Made by a program: the position numbers and the translations under genes
Notes under the pieces: model-generated
What the model was told of the DNA's origin: nothing
Seen by the model: only the letters and a program-made list of their open reading frames with translations
Databases searched by the model: none
NCBI RefSeq assembly: GCF_039526245.1
Contig: NZ_BAAAIV010000005.1
Location: 62,001 to 126,000, forward strand
Direction: 5' to 3'
DNA: 64,000 nucleotides
Origin: Arthrobacter_H rhombi
Lineage (GTDB): Bacteria > Actinomycetota > Actinomycetes > Actinomycetales > Micrococcaceae
Shown: positions 41,719 through 49,155 of the stretch, piece after piece
Layout of the letters: each line of letters begins with the position of its first letter
How positions within the stretch are numbered: position 1 is the first letter of the stretch

Positions 41719-44700
41719 ATGGGATCTGACCTTACGCGGGTACTCATGAAGTCGGCCTCAAACTTCCTGGGACGGGCATTGGGCTATGAAGCCGTGTTTG
41801 GGACTGTCAATGACGCGATAGATATCTCAGGTGCATTCTCGTCAGCACCGAAAAGCTACCAGACATTCTTTTCAGCTAAATCACTTCAAGCAATGAGCAA
41901 CTCCGTGAGGTCCTATTGGTGTGCAGAATATACCGATTTGACTACCAATGACCTGGACAATTCGTGTCGGCTCATAGCCAAAACGTTTGACGACTGCGTA
42001 ACTGATGAAATGGCGCTGTCAGCCGTATTGAACCCTAATGAATTGGCCCGGACGTTAATTTCGACTGTCTCCTGGCAGGACGAAGTGCTAACTATGTCGG
42101 AGGTTGCGGAACAAGCGTCTGTAGCGCTTTTGCAGTTCAGCTGCTTTGAACTTGCCATGAACGTAGAAAAAGACCCTGCATTTGAAAAGTTGGTATCCAA
42201 ACGCATCATGGGTCGGATTGATGAAATGGCAGAGGCCGCCGAACGGGCTGAAGCTCGAAATCATACAGCCGCAACTGGGTTGCGAAAGCAGATATATGAG
42301 TACACGCAATCTTACAACGCTGCTGCCGTTGAATTACTCAACCATTCCGAGTTGCAAGGTATCGACGTAGATTTTAGTCGCCGGTTCTACCCTCTAGGTC
42401 AGGTTTTCGTGCAGCCAATGCTGTGGGTTGCTTCGCCGGGCAAAGCGCCGAGGCAGCGAACTATCGAGGAATCGTTAGATTCCTGTGAATCCATGGTGAT
42501 CGTCGGAAACGTTGGAGAAGGAAAAAGCACGCTGGCAAGATGGATCGCGATCCAGCAGGCTAAGACAAACCTAAAGTTTTCAGCGGTCTCCAGGATGCGG
42601 ATTCCGTTCCTTCTGGAGCTGGAAAACAGACGGTCACTTCCGTCGTTAGAAGACCTAGGGGAAGCCCTGACCGAAGGAATACCTCGCACGAAGCCGCAGA
42701 ACTGGGCAGCTGACATCATTGGTGCAGGAAGAGCTCTTATTATCGTCGATGGTCTTGATGACCTTGACGTTGCCAAACGTCGCACCTTGGTTCACTGGTT
42801 GAAGAACCTTGAGCATGGTTCCTCGTTGCCAGCTTCGAAGACGATTGTCATGACCCGGCCGGGTTCCGAGGAATTACTGAGTGGATACCAAGAAAATGTT
42901 CATCATTTGGTGGCAACTGATGACGTCGATTTTGTTGGTGGAGTCGTATCACGATGGTTTAGAACCGCTATTCCGACTGGTCACGTGCGTGGCTCCACCG
43001 CGCGAAAGTTTTTGGAACGAATAGAAGAGGACCCGGCGCTGCGCCGTTTGGCACAAAACCCCATGCTCTGTACGACGATGTGCGCTGCGATAGTCGAAAT
43101 TGGTACCCCGAGTTCTGTGCAGACGGGGCAAGTTCTGGAGGCGATAGTAGCCATGCTATTACAGCGGCGGCATTTGGTTAGTGGCCTACCCCCAACTCTC
43201 ATTCCAAAATATGCTCTCCAGGATCTCGTTGGGTTCCTTGCATTCAGCTTCTTCTCGTCGGGAGGAAGCACGAAAAGTCGGCGGGAAGTTCGAGACCTAG
43301 TGGGAGAGTTCTCCCTAAAGCCGGAGTATGGAATGCTTCGCGGCTTCTCGGAGGCGGAAATATTTGATTCCTTGGTGACAAGAAGCGGTCTCCTTGATAT
43401 CGATGTATCTGGGAGGGCTTACTTCAAATCATCGACGCTATTCGCATACTTAGCTGGTCGCTTTTATTCGAGGCACGACTTGAAATCCGATTTGTTCGCT
43501 GCCACGGATAATCCAATCTGGCATGAGGTATTCCGTTGGTACTTGTTCGATCAATCGAACATGGCGCGACAGGAGAGCTTGACGGAGCTTTGGCACCACG
43601 TCGAATCTCGTGCTGGAAGTGGCTGGCAAAAGAAACGTCTTGCTGCAGCATTTCATAGCGCAAGCTATAAATATCTGGATCCGGGATTGCCGCTGGCCGA
43701 GAACGGGGCTGGAATATTGCGGGCTCTGATTGATCCGCTCGATGTGAACAACTACCCGCTAATCATCGAGACGGGTGAAGCAGCAGTCGAATTGCTCTAT
43801 TCGGCTTTGTCTCGTGCGACAAAAAACGGGCAGCGAGCTGTGCTTGTTGAGCTGCTGGCAAGGATTTCCGGACCAGAGTCGTATCATGCTCTGAGAAGTC
43901 TTTCGCCCCTTGAATTGGCCAGCTACATGCCGGTGCTGGTTCCTGCCTGGCAGAAGCGAAATATCGAGCTTTACGGGGAGCGACTGTTCGCTCCTCGGGG
44001 GGTGCCATCCGCCACCAACTTCGGCCCCGTGTTAACACTTCGTTATCTACGCCAACTTGCGGTAATCGACGAGCTTGCGGAGTCTATGACAATCAACATT
44101 GACTTGAATCGAAAGAGATTTGATTGGTCACTCGTTCCGCGAACGACGAGACGGATTGCCTTGGCCACACTACGGGGCTTTTCAGGGCAAGATATTTCGG
44201 AATTTCTGAGTCGATTCCGCTCGATACAGAAGCTGAAGCTAGTTGATGCAAAAAACCTACACGATGTTCACATCGATGAGTCGACTGAAGTAAGACACCT
44301 CTGGATCTCAGCGGAAGGGAGCATTGCGACAGAAGTAAGTGACAGCTTCTTCAATACTTTTGAGCGCGTGCAGTCCCTTTCATTGGCTGGGAAAGTGAAA
44401 TTGGAACTTGGTTCGTCGTTAGCATCACTTCCGCAGCTGCGCGCTCTTAGGCTATGGGATTTAGATGAAGAACCGGATGGATCATTTTGGACACGCGGCA
44501 TAGAAGAGTTGCTGCTATTCGAATGGCCCGGGGACACGCTTTTGAATATAAGTCCGGTATCTTCATTGCGCTACTTGGAAATTTCGGATTCTCCGAATTT
44601 AGACGATGTCCGGGCCGCAAGACTACTTCCGGAACTGGAGAGACTTACTTTCGTAGACTGCCCGAATGTCGGTACCTCGGCTTCGTTAAACGACATCCTT

Positions 44701-45423
44701 GATGTACCAAGGATAAGCATTGACGGCGAGTGGATAAGCGATTTCGGTCCCCTGGCAGCAGCCGCAGACGCCGACCTGCGGGCGAGCGAAGCGGACATGG
44801 ACTTTTGGGATGACGATGTAAGTGACACTGAGGTGCCACCTGCATCGCCATCAGAGATGCTGATCAGTGAGTACGGCCGTCAGACAAAAAGCCCCTTCGG
44901 AGAAGGGCTGGTCCTCGACCCGAATAGTTTCATAATCGAGGACGGTGATCAGTGGGAAACATTGCCGGACCGTGAAGCTATAGCGGACGAGGAGCGAACA
45001 GCTCCGCTTCGGCGTTTGACCACCGTTCGGCGAGCAATTTGGCTTCAGGCAAAGGCCCCCGAAACGAAGCACCTCATAAGTAATCCCGTCGAGTTTTTCG
45101 AGTTCTTCCAGATGGTTTCATTGTTGAGTGCAGCCTTCGGCGGTGGTGACGACGCGACGCGGGTAAGCCATGCGGCGGACGACGTGCTGAACACCATGCG
45201 AACCTTCGACGTGCTGGATGAAGGAGACCTGTCCATTGACCTCAACGAATTTTTCGAGGCCGTTGGAAAGGCCGCTCCTCGTCAGGCAAATGCGGTCCGC
45301 AGACTAGCCGAAGGCCTACACCAAGAAGTGGTCGCCAAATGGTTAGTTTCTCAGATGTGGGTTACCGCAAATGGTAGCCAGCAAGGGGAAACCCAACATA
45401 ACAGTACGGTGCACAAAGAATGA
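41719..45423 (+). CDS. NACHT NTPase with LRR-like repeats (bacterial NLR-type, candidate antiphage protein)
   Basis: The 1234-residue protein has an N-terminal helical region (1-240) of unknown type. A NACHT module follows: Walker A IVGNVGEGKSTLARW (261-275), Walker B ALIIVDGLDDLD (339-350), sensor-like IVMTRPGSEE (376-385), the NP motif LAQNPMLCTTMCAAI (444-458) and the FxEYLAA-like LFAYLAGRFY (574-583). A helical region follows (600-800), then LRR-like text from about 830 to 1005 (LPQLRALRLWDLDEE, VSSLRYLEISDSPNLDDV, LPELERLTFVDCPN). An acidic linker and a helical C-terminal domain close the protein (about 1080-1234). GC is near 50 percent, well below the neighbours, and no good SD is seen. 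NACHT proteins of this build (bNACHT) protect bacteria from phage. It is a single-gene cargo between direct repeats. Confidence 0.85.
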   Translation: MGSDLTRVLMKSASNFLGRALGYEAVFGTVNDAIDISGAFSSAPKSYQTFFSAKSLQAMSNSVRSYWCAEYTDLTTNDLDNSCRLIAKTFDDCVTDEMALSAVLNPNELARTLISTVSWQDEVLTMSEVAEQASVALLQFSCFELAMNVEKDPAFEKLVSKRIMGRIDEMAEAAERAEARNHTAATGLRKQIYEYTQSYNAAAVELLNHSELQGIDVDFSRRFYPLGQVFVQPMLWVASPGKAPRQRTIEESLDSCESMVIVGNVGEGKSTLARWIAIQQAKTNLKFSAVSRMRIPFLLELENRRSLPSLEDLGEALTEGIPRTKPQNWAADIIGAGRALIIVDGLDDLDVAKRRTLVHWLKNLEHGSSLPASKTIVMTRPGSEELLSGYQENVHHLVATDDVDFVGGVVSRWFRTAIPTGHVRGSTARKFLERIEEDPALRRLAQNPMLCTTMCAAIVEIGTPSSVQTGQVLEAIVAMLLQRRHLVSGLPPTLIPKYALQDLVGFLAFSFFSSGGSTKSRREVRDLVGEFSLKPEYGMLRGFSEAEIFDSLVTRSGLLDIDVSGRAYFKSSTLFAYLAGRFYSRHDLKSDLFAATDNPIWHEVFRWYLFDQSNMARQESLTELWHHVESRAGSGWQKKRLAAAFHSASYKYLDPGLPLAENGAGILRALIDPLDVNNYPLIIETGEAAVELLYSALSRATKNGQRAVLVELLARISGPESYHALRSLSPLELASYMPVLVPAWQKRNIELYGERLFAPRGVPSATNFGPVLTLRYLRQLAVIDELAESMTINIDLNRKRFDWSLVPRTTRRIALATLRGFSGQDISEFLSRFRSIQKLKLVDAKNLHDVHIDESTEVRHLWISAEGSIATEVSDSFFNTFERVQSLSLAGKVKLELGSSLASLPQLRALRLWDLDEEPDGSFWTRGIEELLLFEWPGDTLLNISPVSSLRYLEISDSPNLDDVRAARLLPELERLTFVDCPNVGTSASLNDILDVPRISIDGEWISDFGPLAAAADADLRASEADMDFWDDDVSDTEVPPASPSEMLISEYGRQTKSPFGEGLVLDPNSFIIEDGDQWETLPDREAIADEERTAPLRRLTTVRRAIWLQAKAPETKHLISNPVEFFEFFQMVSLLSAAFGGGDDATRVSHAADDVLNTMRTFDVLDEGDLSIDLNEFFEAVGKAAPRQANAVRRLAEGLHQEVVAKWLVSQMWVTANGSQQGETQHNSTVHKE

Positions 45424-45432
45424 CTGGATTGG

Positions 45433-45669
45433 CTAGCTGCAATCCTTTCCAACTATCGAGAAGTTGCACCTATGTACATCCAGAGCAAAGGACGTCTTCG
45501 AAGTTCTTTTGGATCGTGGGGAATGCATTGCTAATGGCAGCATAGCGGTACAGATCGCCAGATTGACGCCGACCACATCGCCCGGGGCGACGGTGAAGCT
45601 CAGATCCGAAAACAGGGTGCGGTGGGCATGGCCTCCGGAGAGGTCCTTGGCCACGAGGTGGGCGCTCAT
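45433..45669 (-). pseudogene. Truncated 5' fragment of the ABC-F gene
   Basis: From ATG 45669 the frame encodes MSAHLVAKDLSGGHAHRTLF and stays identical to the intact ABC-F protein except His to Asp (FSHLSF versus FSDLSF), up to APGDVVGV. It then diverges into unrelated residues and stops after 78 codons. Only the 127-bp repeat is homologous. It is a remnant of the original gene start, or the att-like copy, left on the distal side of the inserted NACHT gene. Confidence 0.88.
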
Positions 45670-45692
45670 CCTCCCATTCTAGGGAGGCAAAC
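45566..45692. repeat. Right copy of 127-bp direct repeat flanking the NACHT gene
   Basis: This is the counterpart of 41495-41621 with three substitutions. Beyond 45692 the sequence is the high-GC DNA leading to the MarR gene, so this copy probably marks the original chromosomal junction of the ABC-F gene start. Confidence 0.93.
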
Positions 45693-45748
45693 GGACCGCC
45701 CCGAACCGCCGGCGGGCGGAACGGGGCGGTCCGGGGGAGTGCGGGGCG

Positions 45749-46204
45749 TCAGCCCTGGGCCTGCACCGCACTCCCGAGCTTGCGGGTGAGCCGGGTGAGT
45801 TCGGCGAACTCCTCCGCGTCCAGCCCCGAGCCGATCAGCTCGTGGATGTGGCGGACGTGTTCGCGGCCGATCTCGCGCTGGATCGCACGGCCCTCATCGG
45901 TCAGCGTGAGCAGCACGGCGCGCTGGTCCAGCGGATCGCCGCACCGGCTGATGAAGCCCTTGGCCTCCAGCCGGTCCACCATGCGGCTCAGGCTCGGCTG
46001 GCTCAACAGCACGTTCTCGTTGAGGGCGCCGAGGCGGATCCCCTGGTTCGGGCACTTGCCCAGGGTCACCAGCACGTCGTACTCGCGCATGGTCAGTTTC
46101 TTGAACGCCGGGTGGCGTTGCAAGCGGCGCATGATCGTCACCTGGGCGTTGAACAAGGACTCCCAGGCCTGTGTCGTTTCGCGGAGCGAGGCCGGCTTAG
46201 GCAT
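45749..46204 (-). CDS. MarR-family transcriptional regulator
   Basis: The 151-residue protein starts MPKPASLRETTQAWESLFNA at ATG 46204, overlapping the stop of the LLM gene by 8 bp. The MarR winged helix is complete: LTMREYDVLVTLGKCPNQGI, LLSQPSLSRMVDRLEAKGFI, then the wing with the Asp-Arg pair SRCGDPLDQRAVLLTLTDEG. It is co-transcribed with the oxidoreductase and is expected to bind the perfect inverted repeat at 47384-47403. Confidence 0.9.
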   Translation of the reverse strand: MPKPASLRETTQAWESLFNAQVTIMRRLQRHPAFKKLTMREYDVLVTLGKCPNQGIRLGALNENVLLSQPSLSRMVDRLEAKGFISRCGDPLDQRAVLLTLTDEGRAIQREIGREHVRHIHELIGSGLDAEEFAELTRLTRKLGSAVQAQG

Positions 46205-47342
46205 GGGACACCTCGGCGGCATCCAGCGGTACCGGGACCTCGTTGCGGGCCGTGGCCGGCTTGATGCCTGCCCGGCGGGCGGCGACCAGGTTGGCGTGGG
46301 TCGGCGGCTCGGGGTGGTCGGCCGGCTTGCGCTTGGCGTACTCGGCACGCAGTTCCGGCAGGACCAGCTCGCCGAACATGTCCAGCTGGTTCAGCACGGT
46401 CTTCAGCGGCAGCCCCGCATGGTCCACGAGGAACAGCTGGCGGTGGTAGTCGCCGAAGAACTCCTGGAACGAGAGCGTCTTCTCGATCACCTGCTGCGGG
46501 CTGCCGACGGTCAACGGGGTCTGGGAGGTGAAGTCCTCCATCGACGGCCCGTGTCCGTAGACCGGGGCGTTGTCGAAGTATGGGCGGAACTCGTTGACCG
46601 CGTCCTGGGAGTTCTTGGCCAGGTAGAACTGTCCGCCCAGGCCCACGTACGCCTGGTCGGCACGACCGTGGCCGTAGTGCTCGAAGCGCTGGCGATAGAG
46701 GTTGATCAGCTGCTGGTAGTGCTCCTTGGGCCAGAAGATGTTGTTGGCGAAGAATCCGTCACCGTAGTAGGCCGCGATCTCGGCGACCTGTGGGGTGCGG
46801 ATGGAGCCGTGCCAGACGAAGGGGGCGACGTCGTCGAGCGGGCGCGGGGTGGACGTGAAATTCTGCAGCGGGGTGCGGTGCTTGCCCTGCCAGGTCACGG
46901 AGTCCTCGTCCCAAAGGCGGCGCAGCAGGTTGTAGTTCTCGACGGTCAACTCCACCGAGTCCTGCTGGTTCTTGCCGAACCACGGGTAGACCGGCGCGGT
47001 GTTGCCGCGGCCGAGCACCAGATCCGCGCGTCCGTCGGAGACATGCTGGAGCATCGCGAAGTCCTCGGCGATCTTCACCGGGTCGTTCGTGGTGATCAGC
47101 GTGGTCGCCGTCGAGAGCGTGATGTGCTCCGTCTGGGCGGCGATGTAGGCCAGCGTCGTGGTGGGGGATGACGAGAAGAAGGGCCGGTTGTGGTGCTCGC
47201 CGATGGCGAAGACGTCCATGCCGATCTCTTCGACCTTCTGGGCGATGGCGATTTCCGCCTTGATGCGCTCGTTCTCGCTGGGGGTGTGCCCGGTGGTGGG
47301 GTCGGTGGTGATGTCACTGACCGAAAAGACGCCGATTTCCAT
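46197..47342 (-). CDS. LLM-class flavin-dependent oxidoreductase
   Basis: The 381-residue luciferase-like protein starts MEIGVFSVSDITTDPTTGHT behind AAGGAG. Family text includes VEEIGMDVFAIGEHHNRPFF, SSSPTTTLAYIAAQTEHITL, GRADLVLGRGNTAPVYPWFG and FFANNIFWPKEHYQQLINLY. It should be a TIM-barrel FMN enzyme using reduced flavin. The substrate is unknown. It is the first gene of a two-gene operon with a MarR regulator, an arrangement common for xenobiotic- or oxidant-responsive oxidoreductases. Confidence 0.88.
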   Translation of the reverse strand: MEIGVFSVSDITTDPTTGHTPSENERIKAEIAIAQKVEEIGMDVFAIGEHHNRPFFSSSPTTTLAYIAAQTEHITLSTATTLITTNDPVKIAEDFAMLQHVSDGRADLVLGRGNTAPVYPWFGKNQQDSVELTVENYNLLRRLWDEDSVTWQGKHRTPLQNFTSTPRPLDDVAPFVWHGSIRTPQVAEIAAYYGDGFFANNIFWPKEHYQQLINLYRQRFEHYGHGRADQAYVGLGGQFYLAKNSQDAVNEFRPYFDNAPVYGHGPSMEDFTSQTPLTVGSPQQVIEKTLSFQEFFGDYHRQLFLVDHAGLPLKTVLNQLDMFGELVLPELRAEYAKRKPADHPEPPTHANLVAARRAGIKPATARNEVPVPLDAAEVSHA

Positions 47343-47383
47343 GCTGTGCTCCTTCGTTCTCTTGGCTCCCATTGTGCCAGAGA

Positions 47384-47403
47384 TTATATGCATTTGCATA
47401 TAA
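47384..47403. promoter_or_regulatory. Perfect MarR-type operator upstream of the LLM-marR operon
   Basis: TTATATGCA-TT-TGCATATAA has perfect 9-bp arms and a 2-nt centre. It is AT-rich in a GC-rich setting, 42 bp upstream of the LLM start. Size and symmetry are typical of MarR sites. Confidence 0.8.
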
Positions 47404-47508
47404 GAGCGTCGGTGTGGCGGCGATCATTCCCCGGAGGCCATGTGAAGTCACTCACGACGACGGCGTCGGCGGGCACTCGAGGTGAGCCCCGCCGTCGTAC
47501 ATGAAACA

Positions 47509-47545
47509 GGGATGGCCCCCGACCTGAGCGGTCGGGAGCCATCCC
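47509..47545 (-). terminator. Hairpin terminator downstream of mqo
   Basis: The stem GGGATGGC-c-CCCGACC / GGTCGGG-a-GCCATCCC has a 5-nt loop (15 pairs, one internal mismatch) and lies 39 bp after the mqo stop. A second weaker inverted repeat, ACGACGGCG (47457-47465) / CGCCGTCGT (47490-47498), follows. Confidence 0.75.
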
Positions 47546-47583
47546 TGGGGTCCGCGGGGTGCCGCGAGGGGCCGCCAGCGGGG

Positions 47584-49077
47584 TTACTTCAGGCCGAGCG
47601 CCTGGTTGGTGGCCGCGGTGACCTCGGCCAGCAAGTCGGGGTTCTCGTTGAGCTTGGTGCCGAAGCTCGGGACGATCTCGGTCAGCTTGGCTTCCCAGCC
47701 GGCGAAGTTCTGCGGGAAGCAGCGGCGCAGGACCTCGATCATGATCGGTGCTGCCGTCGAGGCGCCCGGGGAGGCGCCGAGCAGCCCGGAGATGGAACCG
47801 TCGGCGCTGGTGATGACCTCGGTGCCGAACTGCAGGACGCCTCCGCGCTTCTTGTCCTTCTTGATGACCTGGACGCGCTGGCCGGCGGTGATGAGCTCGA
47901 AGTCGGCGCCGTCGGCGTTCGGGTAGTAGTCGCGCATGGCGGAGTTCTTGCCCTCGCGGGACTTCAGGACCTCGGTGACCAGGTACTTGACCAGGCCCAG
48001 GTTGTCCTTGGCGACGGCCAGCATCGGGATGAGGTTGTTGGGACGGACCGAAGCCACGAGGTCCAGGTAGGAACCGGACTTCAGGAACTTGGGGGAGAAG
48101 CCGCCGTACGGGCCGAACATCAGGGAGCGCTTGCCGTTGACGAAGCGCGTATCCAGGTGGGGGACCGACATGGGCGGGGCGCCCACCGACGCCTGGCCGT
48201 AGACCTTGGCGTGGTGGCGGGCGATGACGTCCTCGTTGGTGCTGCGCAGGAACTGGCCGGAGACGGGGAAGCCGCCGAAGCCCTTGGCCTCGGGGATGCC
48301 CGCAGCCTGCAGCAGGTGCAGGGCGCCGCCGCCGGCGCCGACGAAGACGAACTTGGCGTTGACGGTGCGCTGGTCGCCGGTGGCGTTGTTCTTCACCGAC
48401 AGGGTCCAGCCGGTGCCGTTGCGGTCCAGGCCGGTGACCTTGTGGCCGAAGTTCAGGTCCACGCCGTCCTCGCCCAGGTTGTTGGTCAGCTGGCGGGTCA
48501 GGGAACCGAAGTCGACGTCCGTGCCGCCGACCACGCGGGAGGCTGCCACGCGCTGGCCGGGGTTGCGGCCCTCGGCGACGAGTGGCGCCCACTCGGCAAT
48601 GGTGTCCAGGTCCTCGGTGTGCTCCATGGTCTCGAACAGCGGCTGGGTGCGGAGCGACTCGAAGCGGGTCTTGAGGTAGTCGGCGTGGTCATCGCCGATG
48701 ACGAAGCTCATGTGGGGCAGCGGGTTGATGAACGAGCTGGGGTTCGTGATGCGCTTCTGGTTGACCAGGTGCGTGTAGAACTGGCGGGAAACCTGCCACT
48801 GCTCGTTGATGCCCACGGCCTTGGCGGGGTTGACCTTGCCGTCGGCGCCCAGGGGGGAGTAGTTCAGCTCGCAGAGGGCGGAGTGCCCGGTGCCCGCGTT
48901 GTTCCAGGGGTCGGAGGACTCGGTGCCTGCCTGGTCGAGGTTCTCGAACAGGGCAATGGACCAGCTGGGCTCCAGTTCCTTGATGAGCGTTCCCAGCGTT
49001 GCACTCATGACCCCACCGCCGATCAGTGCGACATCGACATTTGTTGAGGGGGTTTGGCTCGGCACAGGATTCTCCAT
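47584..49077 (-). CDS. mqo: Malate:quinone oxidoreductase
   Basis: This 497-residue FAD enzyme is membrane-associated and oxidises malate to oxaloacetate, passing electrons to quinone. The N-terminus has VDVALIGGGVMSATLGTLIK, then the Mqo-specific ENLDQAGTESSDPWNNAGTG and HSALCELNYSP. Other landmarks are RVVGGTDVDFGSLTRQL, FVFVGAGGGALHLLQAAGIP and GASPGASTAAPIMIEVLRRC. The length is normal. No clear SD precedes the ATG at 49077. It stands alone with its own terminator. Confidence 0.95.
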   Translation of the reverse strand: MENPVPSQTPSTNVDVALIGGGVMSATLGTLIKELEPSWSIALFENLDQAGTESSDPWNNAGTGHSALCELNYSPLGADGKVNPAKAVGINEQWQVSRQFYTHLVNQKRITNPSSFINPLPHMSFVIGDDHADYLKTRFESLRTQPLFETMEHTEDLDTIAEWAPLVAEGRNPGQRVAASRVVGGTDVDFGSLTRQLTNNLGEDGVDLNFGHKVTGLDRNGTGWTLSVKNNATGDQRTVNAKFVFVGAGGGALHLLQAAGIPEAKGFGGFPVSGQFLRSTNEDVIARHHAKVYGQASVGAPPMSVPHLDTRFVNGKRSLMFGPYGGFSPKFLKSGSYLDLVASVRPNNLIPMLAVAKDNLGLVKYLVTEVLKSREGKNSAMRDYYPNADGADFELITAGQRVQVIKKDKKRGGVLQFGTEVITSADGSISGLLGASPGASTAAPIMIEVLRRCFPQNFAGWEAKLTEIVPSFGTKLNENPDLLAEVTAATNQALGLK

Positions 49078-49155
49078 CCGACGACTCTGGTGGCTTATGC
49101 CAAGGTTAGCGCGGTGGGTTCACCCCGATGAAATCAGCGGGGCCTTCCAGCGGGC

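Noticed and set aside
41622..45565. Prophage or integrase-bearing island around the NACHT gene
   Set aside because: Only the NACHT gene lies between the repeats; no integrase, recombinase or structural phage gene was found on either strand, so the region is called a repeat-flanked insertion rather than a phage.
45464..45682. 72-codon plus-strand frame across the right direct repeat
   Set aside because: It is antisense to the truncated ABC-F start, and a similar frame exists opposite the intact copy, so it is a by-product of the repeat.
47482..49047. 521-codon plus-strand frame opposite mqo
   Set aside because: It is antisense to malate:quinone oxidoreductase, which has all family motifs.
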